Notes under the pieces: model-generated
What the model saw: the letters and a program-made list of their open reading frames with translations, nothing else
The model's database searches: none
What the model was told of the DNA's origin: nothing
Assembly (NCBI GenBank): GCA_900540255.1
Contig: UQFE01000003.1
Span: 76,085 to 140,084, forward strand
From: an uncultured Clostridium sp.
GTDB taxonomy: Bacteria > Bacillota > Clostridia > Clostridiales > Clostridiaceae
DNA length: 64,000 nucleotides
Direction of reading: 5' to 3'
Made by a program: the position numbers and the translations under genes
Shown here: piece after piece, positions 8,703 to 14,909 of the stretch
Layout of the letters: each line of letters opens with the position of its first letter
How positions within the stretch are numbered: position 1 is the stretch's first letter

Positions 8703-9058
8703 ATATTAACTCCTTTCAAATATTCTTCTATAAATTGCTTAGCTTCAATCCACCCATAGCAAACTTCTACAAAGTATCCTTGTTCCTTAAGCATACTTAT
8801 CCATTCTTTTTGTTTAAGGCTTGTCTTGTTTTTTCCAACTTTAAGTTCTATATATAACCCATGGTATTTTCCCCTCGGAACTGGTAAAACTATATCTGGT
8901 ACTCCAGCCTTTACCCCCTCTTTTTTTAAGTTTGCTGCTGTTCTTGCATCTCTCTTTCCTCCATTAGGAACATGATGTAATAACTTTAATTCTGGAAACT
9001 GTTGCTCTGCATATCCTGCCCACTGAAATAAAAATCTTTGCTCTTGTGCTTCAGTCAT
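8699..9058 (-). CDS. VRR-NUC domain nuclease
   Basis: The ATG at 9058 (MTEAQEQRF) follows AAGGAGG. The product (119 aa) matches the VRR-NUC fold: an N-terminal glutamate-containing helix, HHVPNGGKRDARTAANLKKE, then GVPDIVLPVPRG and YIELKVGKN, supplying the catalytic D...ExK set. Stand-alone VRR-NUC proteins are structure-specific or Holliday-junction nucleases common in phage replication modules. It follows the Rep gene. Confidence 0.88.
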   Translation of the reverse strand: MTEAQEQRFLFQWAGYAEQQFPELKLLHHVPNGGKRDARTAANLKKEGVKAGVPDIVLPVPRGKYHGLYIELKVGKNKTSLKQKEWISMLKEQGYFVEVCYGWIEAKQFIEEYLKGVNI

Positions 9059-9105
9059 AATACTCCTCCTTATCTTAACCATCACTAATATTATTTCCTC
9101 TAACT

Positions 9106-9852
9106 TTATTCTATTTTTCTCATTTTTATGTAAATATAAGTTCCTGCATTTATTTCATTGACTTGAACTTCATGAGTTGTATAAATATATCCTGGATATA
9201 AATTTTCAAACTCTTCTCTTGTTCCATTTCTAGATAAATCCCATGTTTTTTTATATGAATATCTATAATCATTAATTTCAGCTTCTGGAATTATAAGATT
9301 TCTACTTGGAGAGTATCTCTTTTTTCCCTTAGGATCTTTAGATATGTAATTTGCTAACTCTTCAAATCCTAACTCATTAGGTTGGAGTCTATCAGCATTT
9401 GCCCTTCCTTTTCCCCATAACTCTTCTGCTTTATCTCTATCCATTCCACTCATAACAATATGATGATGTATTCTTGTCTTGGTTCTTTTATCTTTAGTTG
9501 CTTCTTTATATTCTAAAACAGCTATATATTTTATTTCTGGTAGATTATTTCTTTTTCTATAATTTTTTAATCTTCTTATATAATTTTCTCTATCTCTTAT
9601 TGCTCTTTCTTCACTATTTGGTAAATTTTCATTATCATATGTTAAGTGTATTATTAAATCTTTATTATCAAAATTTGCATTTAATAATCTTCGTAACTTT
9701 TTTCTAGCATTCTTAGCATTAAGATTTTTTTGTTCTTTTCTACTTTCTCTTTTTTTTCTTTTCCTACTCTTCTTTTGTTCTATTTTAGAAATATGATATA
9801 ACTCTACTTCTAAATATTTTCCACACTTATATTTCTTCTCCCTTATAGCCAT
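9106..9852 (-). CDS. HUH-type rolling-circle replication initiator
   Basis: 248 residues from ATG 9852. A lysine/arginine-rich N-terminus precedes LIIHLTYD (motif I), then IAVLEY and the metal-binding HHH within TRIHHHIVMSG (about 129-131), and a candidate nicking tyrosine in LANYISK (about 169). This order matches HUH endonucleases that nick a double-strand origin and initiate rolling-circle replication in small plasmids and some Firmicute phages. The upstream gap (9862-10072) could hold the origin. Fold is convincing; activity and nick site are inferred. Confidence 0.78.
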   Translation of the reverse strand: MAIREKKYKCGKYLEVELYHISKIEQKKSRKRKKRESRKEQKNLNAKNARKKLRRLLNANFDNKDLIIHLTYDNENLPNSEERAIRDRENYIRRLKNYRKRNNLPEIKYIAVLEYKEATKDKRTKTRIHHHIVMSGMDRDKAEELWGKGRANADRLQPNELGFEELANYISKDPKGKKRYSPSRNLIIPEAEINDYRYSYKKTWDLSRNGTREEFENLYPGYIYTTHEVQVNEINAGTYIYIKMRKIE

Positions 9853-9861
9853 CTCTTTCAC

Positions 9862-10072
9862 TCATTCTTATCTTTCTAAATATTTTTATGGTTGTTAAGA
9901 TAATACCTATTACAAGGGCGTTAAAATCTTGTGCTTAACCTATATTTGACTTTATTATTTTTCTTAGATATAATTAAAAAGTATTCAAGAAAAATTTTTT
10001 ACCAGAACACATTGATCACCGGTCGCATGGTTATATCAATGTGTTTTTTCTTTTGTAATAGTTATCCTAAAT
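9862..10072. other. Rep upstream region; candidate replication origin
   Basis: This 210-base gene-free interval upstream of the HUH Rep gene has an 11-base perfect inverted repeat, AACACATTGAT (10006-10016) / ATCAATGTGTT (10035-10045). The 18-base loop includes the palindrome ACCGGT and is unusually GC-rich. T6 follows on the plus strand, so it could instead be a plus-strand terminator, yet no plus gene ends nearby. A stem-loop near rep is where a rolling-circle double-strand origin is expected. Confidence 0.4.
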
Positions 10073-10264
10073 TTATATTTCTGCAATTGTTTCACCAGTT
10101 TTAATTAAATAGATTTCTCCATTATCTATATCTGTCTTATCTTTATCTTTTAATACAATTTCTTTTGCTTGATCTATAGCTTCTAACCAGCTAAGTTTTT
10201 TATTTTCCTTAATTAAACTCAATGCTTTATCTACTACATCATTTAATTCTTTTATCCTTCCCAC
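10073..10264 (-). CDS. Small hypothetical phage protein, 63 aa
   Basis: MGRIKELNDVVDKALSLIKE... is helical and charged. Its start touches the stop of the XRE gene (shared base at 10264), suggesting coupled translation. No family recognised. Confidence 0.6.
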   Translation of the reverse strand: MGRIKELNDVVDKALSLIKENKKLSWLEAIDQAKEIVLKDKDKTDIDNGEIYLIKTGETIAEI

Positions 10265-10467
10265 TACAACACCCCCAAATATCTACATATATCATCTACT
10301 GTACATTTGTATAATTTACTAAGTTTAGCTGCATACTCTAATCTTAAATTGTCATGCCCTCTTTCTATCATTGATAATGATCCTTTTGTAATTCCTAAAT
10401 AATCAGCTACTACATCTTCAGACTTTCCTGCTTTAACTCTTCTTTTTCTTAATGGTGTTAATTTCAT
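10264..10467 (-). CDS. XRE-family HTH regulator (Cro-like)
   Basis: The ATG at 10467 (MKLTPLRKRRVKAGKS) with GAGG upstream gives 67 residues, almost entirely one HTH_3 domain (VVADYLGITKGSLSMIERGHDNL). Single-domain size fits a Cro or early-operon regulator. It probably controls the leftward early transcript. Three TTTGTA repeats at exact 10-base spacing lie in its promoter region. Confidence 0.85.
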   Translation of the reverse strand: MKLTPLRKRRVKAGKSEDVVADYLGITKGSLSMIERGHDNLRLEYAAKLSKLYKCTVDDICRYLGVL

Positions 10468-10488
10468 ATTTAAAACCTCATTTCTAAT

Positions 10489-10514
10489 TTTGTAATACTT
10501 TGTAGACTTTTGTA
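10489..10514. promoter_or_regulatory. Three phased TTTGTA repeats
   Basis: TTTGTA occurs at 10489, 10499 and 10509, one helical turn apart, between the XRE gene (minus) and the rightward gene at 10589. Likely operator half-sites for a regulator on one DNA face. Confidence 0.45.
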
Positions 10515-10588
10515 ACAAATCTATGGTAAAATATTCTTACATATACTAATTTAAAAACTAACCTTAAAAATAGAAAGGAGGTGTTATT

Positions 10589-10810
10589 ATGGCTGTAACC
10601 GCAGATATAGTTTTAAAGTCTGGCAAAAATATAATAATTAATAACCTTAAGTCTATTGATACGCCAAATTCTTCTATTACTAATTTTTCTGAATTCTATA
10701 TTTTAAATAATGAATTACTTAATTTTGTTGGAGATTCTTCATGTGTAGCTATAAATGCTATATCTATCGAATATGTAGAGTTTCAAAATTACCAATCAGC
10801 AACAGTTTAA
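10589..10810 (+). CDS. Hypothetical phage protein, 73 aa
   Basis: A perfect AAAGGAGGTG ribosome site lies before the ATG. The product (MAVTADIVLKSGKNIIINNL...) is probably beta-rich with no recognised domain. It is a lone rightward gene among leftward ones and ends in its own terminator, so it may be expressed in the lysogen independently. Confidence 0.65.
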   Translation: MAVTADIVLKSGKNIIINNLKSIDTPNSSITNFSEFYILNNELLNFVGDSSCVAINAISIEYVEFQNYQSATV

Positions 10811-10831
10811 CTAACTAATTAATAGTTTTAT

Positions 10832-10860
10832 GGGGCAAATTTATTTTGTCCTATTTTTTT
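10832..10860 (+). terminator. Intrinsic terminator after 73-aa gene
   Basis: GGGGCAAA pairs with TTTTGTCC (one G-U) and is followed by TATTTTTTT. Confidence 0.6.
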
Positions 10861-11026
10861 AATCAAAGCTTCTTCTGCCTATCGATATATTGAAAGTTAT
10901 TTCAGTTTCAGCTCTAGAAAGATCTTTATTTTCTGCACAATATTCAATATTTTTTTCTATGATTGTATTTGCATCCTTTATATCTGATACATTTCCACTT
11001 ATTAATATATTAACTTTTTTTATCAT
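10859..11026 (-). CDS. Small phage protein coupled to Spo0E-like gene, 55 aa
   Basis: MIKKVNILISGNVSDIKDAN... (55 residues), start overlapping the Spo0E-like stop in an ATGA arrangement, so probably co-translated. No family recognised. Its partner upstream makes a role in sporulation control or lysogeny possible, but that is only inference. Confidence 0.6.
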   Translation of the reverse strand: MIKKVNILISGNVSDIKDANTIIEKNIEYCAENKDLSRAETEITFNISIGRRSFD

Positions 11027-11157
11027 TTTTTCACCCTCCCCTTCTGCTCTTTAACTATTTCCTTATCTAATCTTTGGCTTATCTCTATAGTTTTTTCATG
11101 ATTGATACCATACTTTTCTATTGACATATGTAATTCTTTTCTTAATTTCTCTATCAT
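11023..11157 (-). CDS. Spo0E-like aspartyl-phosphate phosphatase
   Basis: 44 residues: MIEKLRKELHMSIEKYGINH, then EKTIEISQRLDKEIVKEQKG and RVKK. The two-helix pattern with G17 in the turn and the SQxLD signature (residues 27-31, SQRLD) is that of Spo0E-family proteins, which dephosphorylate Spo0A~P and delay sporulation. AAAGGTGG lies 5-6 bases before the ATG. In-frame sequence without stops continues upstream to 11260 but has no good start. The family call is from the signature; activity on this host's Spo0A is inferred. Confidence 0.75.
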   Translation of the reverse strand: MIEKLRKELHMSIEKYGINHEKTIEISQRLDKEIVKEQKGRVKK

Positions 11158-11262
11158 ATATCCACCTTTTTCTACAGCATTTTTCGACATTGGTAGTTTT
11201 AAAAAAGGCTGTTTAGCCTGTCCATCATTAGAAATAAATTTATTATCTCCTATTACTATTTA

Positions 11263-11508
11263 TTACAACTCTTTATTTTGCATTGCTAATAATCTATTCT
11301 TTTCTTTTGTTTGCTCTGGTGTATAAAAACATTCTGGATAATCCTTAAATACTCTATTGCATGTATCATAAAGTCTTCTTACATCTTCTTCATTAGGTAC
11401 TAATGGTCTTCTTACAGTTATGCTTGTCCCATCTATAAGCATTCTTACTATTTTTTCTTCTCCTTCTATTTTTTCTTCAAGTATGGTTACATTTCTTTTT
11501 TCTAACAT
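11263..11508 (-). CDS. Hypothetical phage protein, 81 aa
   Basis: MLEKRNVTILEEKIEGEEKI..., with RRPLVPNEEDVRRLYDTCNRVFKD in the middle. Charged, no membrane segment, no known domain recognised. First in a leftward cluster with the Spo0E-like gene, so likely co-transcribed. Confidence 0.6.
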   Translation of the reverse strand: MLEKRNVTILEEKIEGEEKIVRMLIDGTSITVRRPLVPNEEDVRRLYDTCNRVFKDYPECFYTPEQTKEKNRLLAMQNKEL

Positions 11509-11531
11509 TATCTCACTCCCTTTTTCTTATC

Positions 11532-11690
11532 TTATGCAATTGCATTGCTCTTTGCTCCTATTTGCTTTCCAAGTTCAAACCCTTTTATAAAAACTGAAAA
11601 ATCATTTTTTTCATTTTCATTTAAGTTTTTTATAAAAGATAATATTTCATTTGTATTTTCTTTATCTTGTGTGTTTATAATCACTTGCAT
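11532..11690 (-). CDS. Small early phage protein, 52 aa
   Basis: MQVIINTQDKENTNEILSFI..., with GAGGTGAT before the ATG. It is the first gene leftward of the operator region and is divergent from the repressor, the usual position of a cro/early gene, although no HTH is visible. Confidence 0.6.
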   Translation of the reverse strand: MQVIINTQDKENTNEILSFIKNLNENEKNDFSVFIKGFELGKQIGAKSNAIA

Positions 11691-11703
11691 TATTCATCAC
11701 CTC

Positions 11704-11787
11704 TTTGAATTATTCATTATTTATTTTCATTTTATTTGAATTATTCTTATGAGTCAACATTTTTTTTGTTTTTTATTTGAATTATTC
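11704..11787. promoter_or_regulatory. Three-site phage operator, TTTGAATTATTC
   Basis: The 12-mer TTTGAATTATTC occurs at 11704, 11735 and 11776; its GAATTATTC core is palindromic around the central T. The repeats lie between the divergent repressor (plus) and early genes (minus), like the O1-O3 operators of temperate phages. Confidence 0.7.
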
Positions 11788-11825
11788 ATATTTTTGTATT
11801 ATTATTATGTGTATGGAGGTATATT

Positions 11826-12191
11826 ATGAATGAAAGATTAAAATTAATTAGGGATATTTTAAATCTTAGTCAAAATGAACTTGGACTAAAGCTAGGAGTT
11901 ACAAGCTCAAGCATATCAAAACTCGAAAAAGGTAGTACTAAATTTACTGAGCGAATGATAAAAACAATTTGTAAAGAACTTAATGTAAACGAAGAATGGT
12001 TACGTGATGGTGAAGGTGAGGTTTTTGTTGAACCTGATACTTTTTCTCTTGATGAGTATTTACAGCAACAAGGTGCTACAGAATTGGAAATTGAAATTAT
12101 TAAAGGTTATTTTAATATTCCACCAGAAATCCGTGGGACAGTTTTAGAATATTTCAAAAATATAATTCTTCCTACAATACAAAAAAAGTAA
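11826..12191 (+). CDS. XRE-family lysogeny repressor (CI-like)
   Basis: 121 residues. An HTH_3 domain occupies about 1-60 (NLSQNELGLKLGVTSSSISKLEKG), followed by NEEWLRDGEGEVF typical of Gram-positive phage repressors, and a short helical tail (ATELEIEIIKGYFNIPPEIR) for oligomerisation. No LexA-type peptidase domain, so induction would not be by self-cleavage. It faces three operator-like repeats. Good AGG ribosome site. Confidence 0.85.
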   Translation: MNERLKLIRDILNLSQNELGLKLGVTSSSISKLEKGSTKFTERMIKTICKELNVNEEWLRDGEGEVFVEPDTFSLDEYLQQQGATELEIEIIKGYFNIPPEIRGTVLEYFKNIILPTIQKK

Positions 12192-12192
12192 T

Positions 12193-12230
12193 TTATAAAA
12201 GAGTTATGAAGTTCATGACTCTTTTATTTT
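12193..12230 (+). terminator. Terminator between repressor and tandem-HTH gene
   Basis: AAAAGAGTTATGAA / TTCATGACTCTTTT (12197-12225) with a following T-rich stretch. Confidence 0.65.
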
Positions 12231-12259
12231 AAATAAATTATACGAAAGGAAAATTTTAA

Positions 12260-12847
12260 ATGACTATTTCACAAAGAATAAAATACTTAAGAAAAAATAT
12301 TTTAAATTTAACTCAAGATAATTTTTCTGAAAAAATTGGATTATCTCGCTCTAATATAGCAAATATTGAAGTTTCTAGAATAAAAGTTACTGATAGAACT
12401 ATAAAAGATATATGCAGAAAATTTAATATTAATAAAGAATGGCTTTGTAATGGAATAGGAGATATTTTTATTAATACTAACTCCAATTTTACTATTAATA
12501 AAAGACTTTCATTACTTAGAAAAACTTTAGGTTTAACCACTAGAAATTTTGCTGAAAAACTTAATATTACTGGTGGTGCTATAACTAATATGGAAAAAGG
12601 TATTAGAAATATTACTGATAGAACTATTTATGACATATGTAGAAAATTTAATGTTAGTGAAGAATGGTTAAGATATGGTAATGGAGAAATTTTCATTGAA
12701 AATGATAGTCCTTTGGAGCAATGTTTAAAAGAAAATAACGCCACTGCTAATGATATTGAATTAATTAAGTGTTATTTGAATTTAGATTTAGAAATTAGAA
12801 ATAAAATACATGAACATTTTAAATGTTACTTTAGTAATATTAAATGA
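12260..12847 (+). CDS. Tandem double XRE HTH regulator
   Basis: 195 residues with two complete HTH units, about 1-72 and 77-150. Both carry DICRKFN and a WL-x3-G-x-G-[DE]-IFI tail. The C-terminal third (ATANDIELIKCYLNLDLEIR) matches the tail of the neighbouring 121-residue repressor. It therefore looks like repeated duplication of one repressor gene with fusion. Two HTH units in one chain could bind tandem half-sites without dimerising. Ends 20 bases before the recombinase and is probably co-transcribed with it. Confidence 0.8.
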   Translation: MTISQRIKYLRKNILNLTQDNFSEKIGLSRSNIANIEVSRIKVTDRTIKDICRKFNINKEWLCNGIGDIFINTNSNFTINKRLSLLRKTLGLTTRNFAEKLNITGGAITNMEKGIRNITDRTIYDICRKFNVSEEWLRYGNGEIFIENDSPLEQCLKENNATANDIELIKCYLNLDLEIRNKIHEHFKCYFSNIK

Positions 12848-12867
12848 TAACTTAATTGGAGGTTTTT

Positions 12868-14412
12868 ATGAATCAAGAACTTTTTGCAATCTATCTTAGA
12901 AAATCAAGAAAAGATTTGGAGTTAAAAGAATATGATGTACTTGAAAGACATAGGAGAATACTTTTAGATTTTGCCAATAGCAGAAATATAAAAATAAATA
13001 AAGAAGATATTTATGAGGAAGTTGTTTCTGGTGAAACTATTCAAGATAGACCTGTAGTTCAAGAACTTTTAAAGAAAATTGAAGCTGGTTATTATAAAGC
13101 TGTATTAGTTATGGAGATAGAAAGACTTGCTAGAGGTAATACTATAGATCAAGGTATAATTGCTCAAACATTTCAATTAACTAATACATTAATAATAACT
13201 CCAAATAAAACATATGATACAAATAATGAATATGATAATGAATTTTTAGAATTTGGATTATTCATGTCTAGACGTGAGTATAAAGCTATTAGTAGAAGAA
13301 TACAAGCTGGAAGAATACAATCTGTAAAAGAAGGAAACTTCATAGGTTCTGTAACTCCTTATGGATATGATAAAGAAAAACTTAAAGGTACCAAAGGATA
13401 TAAATTAATTCCTAATCAAGAAGAAGCAGAAAATGTTAAGTTAATTTTTAAACTTTTTATAGAATCTTCATGCGGAACATCAAATTTAGCATATAAACTT
13501 AATGATTTAGGGATAAGATCACGTACAAACTCTGTCTGGACTCCTGCAATGGTTAGAAATATATTAAAAAATAGAGTTTATATAGGATTTGTATCTTGGG
13601 GTAAAAGAGCCAATGTAAAAAAATTAAATAATAATGAAATTAATAAATCTAGACCTATTAATACTGATTATATTGAAGCAAGAGGAAAACACGAACCTAT
13701 TATTGATGATATAACATTTTATAAAGTTCAGGAATTATTAAAAAGCACTTCTATTAAAAAAGTTCCTTATGAAAAAGTGTTAAAAAATCCTCTTTCAGGA
13801 TTAATTAAATGTGGTAAATGTAATTTAAATATGATAAGAAGGCCTTATCCTCAAAATAAACATGAAGATCTGCTTATTTGTAGAAATAAATATTGTGATA
13901 ATATATCAAGTTCTTTACATCTTGTTGAAAAAAAATTATTAAACTCTTTAGAAGAACAATTAAATGAATTTTATTTTTATATTAACAATTATGAACAAGA
14001 ATACATTAAAAGCACTAAAAATTATAACTTGCAAATTAAAAAGATAGATAAAGAAATACTAAAATTAAAAAGCCAACTTTCTAAAGCTTGTGAATTTTTA
14101 GAACTAGGAGCTTATTCTTTAGAATTATTTAAAGAAAGATCTAACTCTATAAATTTGAAAGTAGAAAACTTAGAAAAAGAAAAATTGAAATTAGAAGAGC
14201 TAAGTAAAAATAATATAATAGAGAGAATCACACAATATATTCCTCTACTGGAGAAGTGTTTAAATACCTATTGGACTTTAGATATAGAAGGTAAAAACTC
14301 TATATTGAAAGAGATAATTTCTGAAGTATATTATACTAAAAATGTCAAAGGTAGTAGATGGAATTTGGACAATACGGATAAATTTTCTTTAGATATTAAG
14401 TTGCGTGTATAA
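12868..14412 (+). CDS. int: Large serine recombinase (phage integrase)
   Basis: 514 residues from ATG 12868 (GGAGG 6 bases upstream). The resolvase domain has the catalytic serine in YLRKSRKD (Ser13) and ERLARG. A recombinase domain covers about 150-330. A zinc beta-ribbon (CGKC...CRNKYC) and a long coiled coil (~370-460) follow, as in phiC31/TP901-type integrases that recombine short attP/attB sites and need a directionality factor to excise. Its stop overlaps the first bases of the prophage-cotJC junction. All catalytic regions appear intact. Confidence 0.95.
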   Translation: MNQELFAIYLRKSRKDLELKEYDVLERHRRILLDFANSRNIKINKEDIYEEVVSGETIQDRPVVQELLKKIEAGYYKAVLVMEIERLARGNTIDQGIIAQTFQLTNTLIITPNKTYDTNNEYDNEFLEFGLFMSRREYKAISRRIQAGRIQSVKEGNFIGSVTPYGYDKEKLKGTKGYKLIPNQEEAENVKLIFKLFIESSCGTSNLAYKLNDLGIRSRTNSVWTPAMVRNILKNRVYIGFVSWGKRANVKKLNNNEINKSRPINTDYIEARGKHEPIIDDITFYKVQELLKSTSIKKVPYEKVLKNPLSGLIKCGKCNLNMIRRPYPQNKHEDLLICRNKYCDNISSSLHLVEKKLLNSLEEQLNEFYFYINNYEQEYIKSTKNYNLQIKKIDKEILKLKSQLSKACEFLELGAYSLELFKERSNSINLKVENLEKEKLKLEELSKNNIIERITQYIPLLEKCLNTYWTLDIEGKNSILKEIISEVYYTKNVKGSRWNLDNTDKFSLDIKLRV

Positions 14413-14440
14413 CTTACAACATAAATGTTCTAAAGAAATG
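14412..14440 (+). other. Right prophage-chromosome junction (attR)
   Basis: Recombinase reading ends at 14412. By 14433-14441 the sequence reads as conserved CotJC (KEMAHVEI), whereas the preceding residues (YNLQHKCS) do not fit the family. The crossover dinucleotide lies in or just before this stretch; attL is needed to fix it. Confidence 0.7.
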
Positions 14441-14821
14441 GCTCATGTAGAAATACTAGGAACCATGGTATATCAACTAATGGATAACGCGTCAATAGCT
14501 GATATTAAAGCTGCTGGTTTAGATGGTCACTATGCCGATCATGGAAAGGCTCTTTTCTATACAGATGCAACAGGAAATCCTTGGACTGCAACTTATATTC
14601 AAGCAAAAGGTGATGTAATTGCTGATTTACATGAAAATATGGCAGCTGAACAAAAAGCTAGAGCAACTTATGAATGGTTACTAAATTTAACAGATGACTG
14701 TGAAATAAGAAAAATATTAGGATTTTTAAGAGAAAGGGAAGTTGTTCATTATCAACGCTTTGGTGAAGCGCTAATGAATGTTCAAGATAATGTAAAGCCT
14801 GGTAATTTAAATTGTAGATAA
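14420..14821 (+). pseudogene. cotJC: cotJC spore-coat gene, 3' part, split by prophage
   Basis: From KEMAHVEILGTMVYQL onward the reading frame gives about 130 residues of CotJC/manganese-catalase-like spore-coat protein, including ADHGKALFYTDATGNPWTAT, YIQAKGDVIADLHENMAAEQ and a FLREREVVHYQRF metal-ligand helix. The first 55-60 residues of a normal ~190-residue CotJC are missing, and no ribosome site or native start is present. The 5' part with cotJA/cotJB should lie left of the prophage, outside the window. The 3' part has no internal stop, so precise excision could restore the gene. Confidence 0.88.
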
Positions 14822-14834
14822 CCTATAATATGAT

Positions 14835-14884
14835 AAAAAGGATGTAGTAAATTTATTTTTCATAAATTTTACTAAATCCTTTTT
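14835..14884 (+). terminator. Terminator after cotJC, bidirectional
   Basis: Stem AAAAAGGATGTAGTAAA paired with a TTTACTAAATCCTTTTT-like arm and T-rich end. Serves cotJC (plus) and possibly the P-type ATPase gene (minus). Confidence 0.7.
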
Positions 14885-14909
14885 ATATTCATAGGATTTC
14901 AATCAACTA

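Larger units (their letters stand above)
1..14435. mobile_element. Prophage, right part, inserted in cotJC
   Basis: Leftward genes for portal, large and small terminase and HNH nuclease form a siphovirus-type head-packaging module. Partition (ParA/ParB), HUH Rep, VRR-NUC, XRE repressors and a large serine recombinase follow. The right boundary lies between the recombinase stop (14412) and about 14435, where CotJC coding sequence resumes. The left end and most structural genes lie outside the window. The right edge is approximate because a serine-integrase core is only a few bases and attL cannot be seen. Confidence 0.93.

Noticed and set aside
14405..14419. GTG at 14405 as a real start for a complete gene
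   Set aside because: No ribosome site, and the protein would lack the CotJC N-terminus; the first residues are phage-derived.
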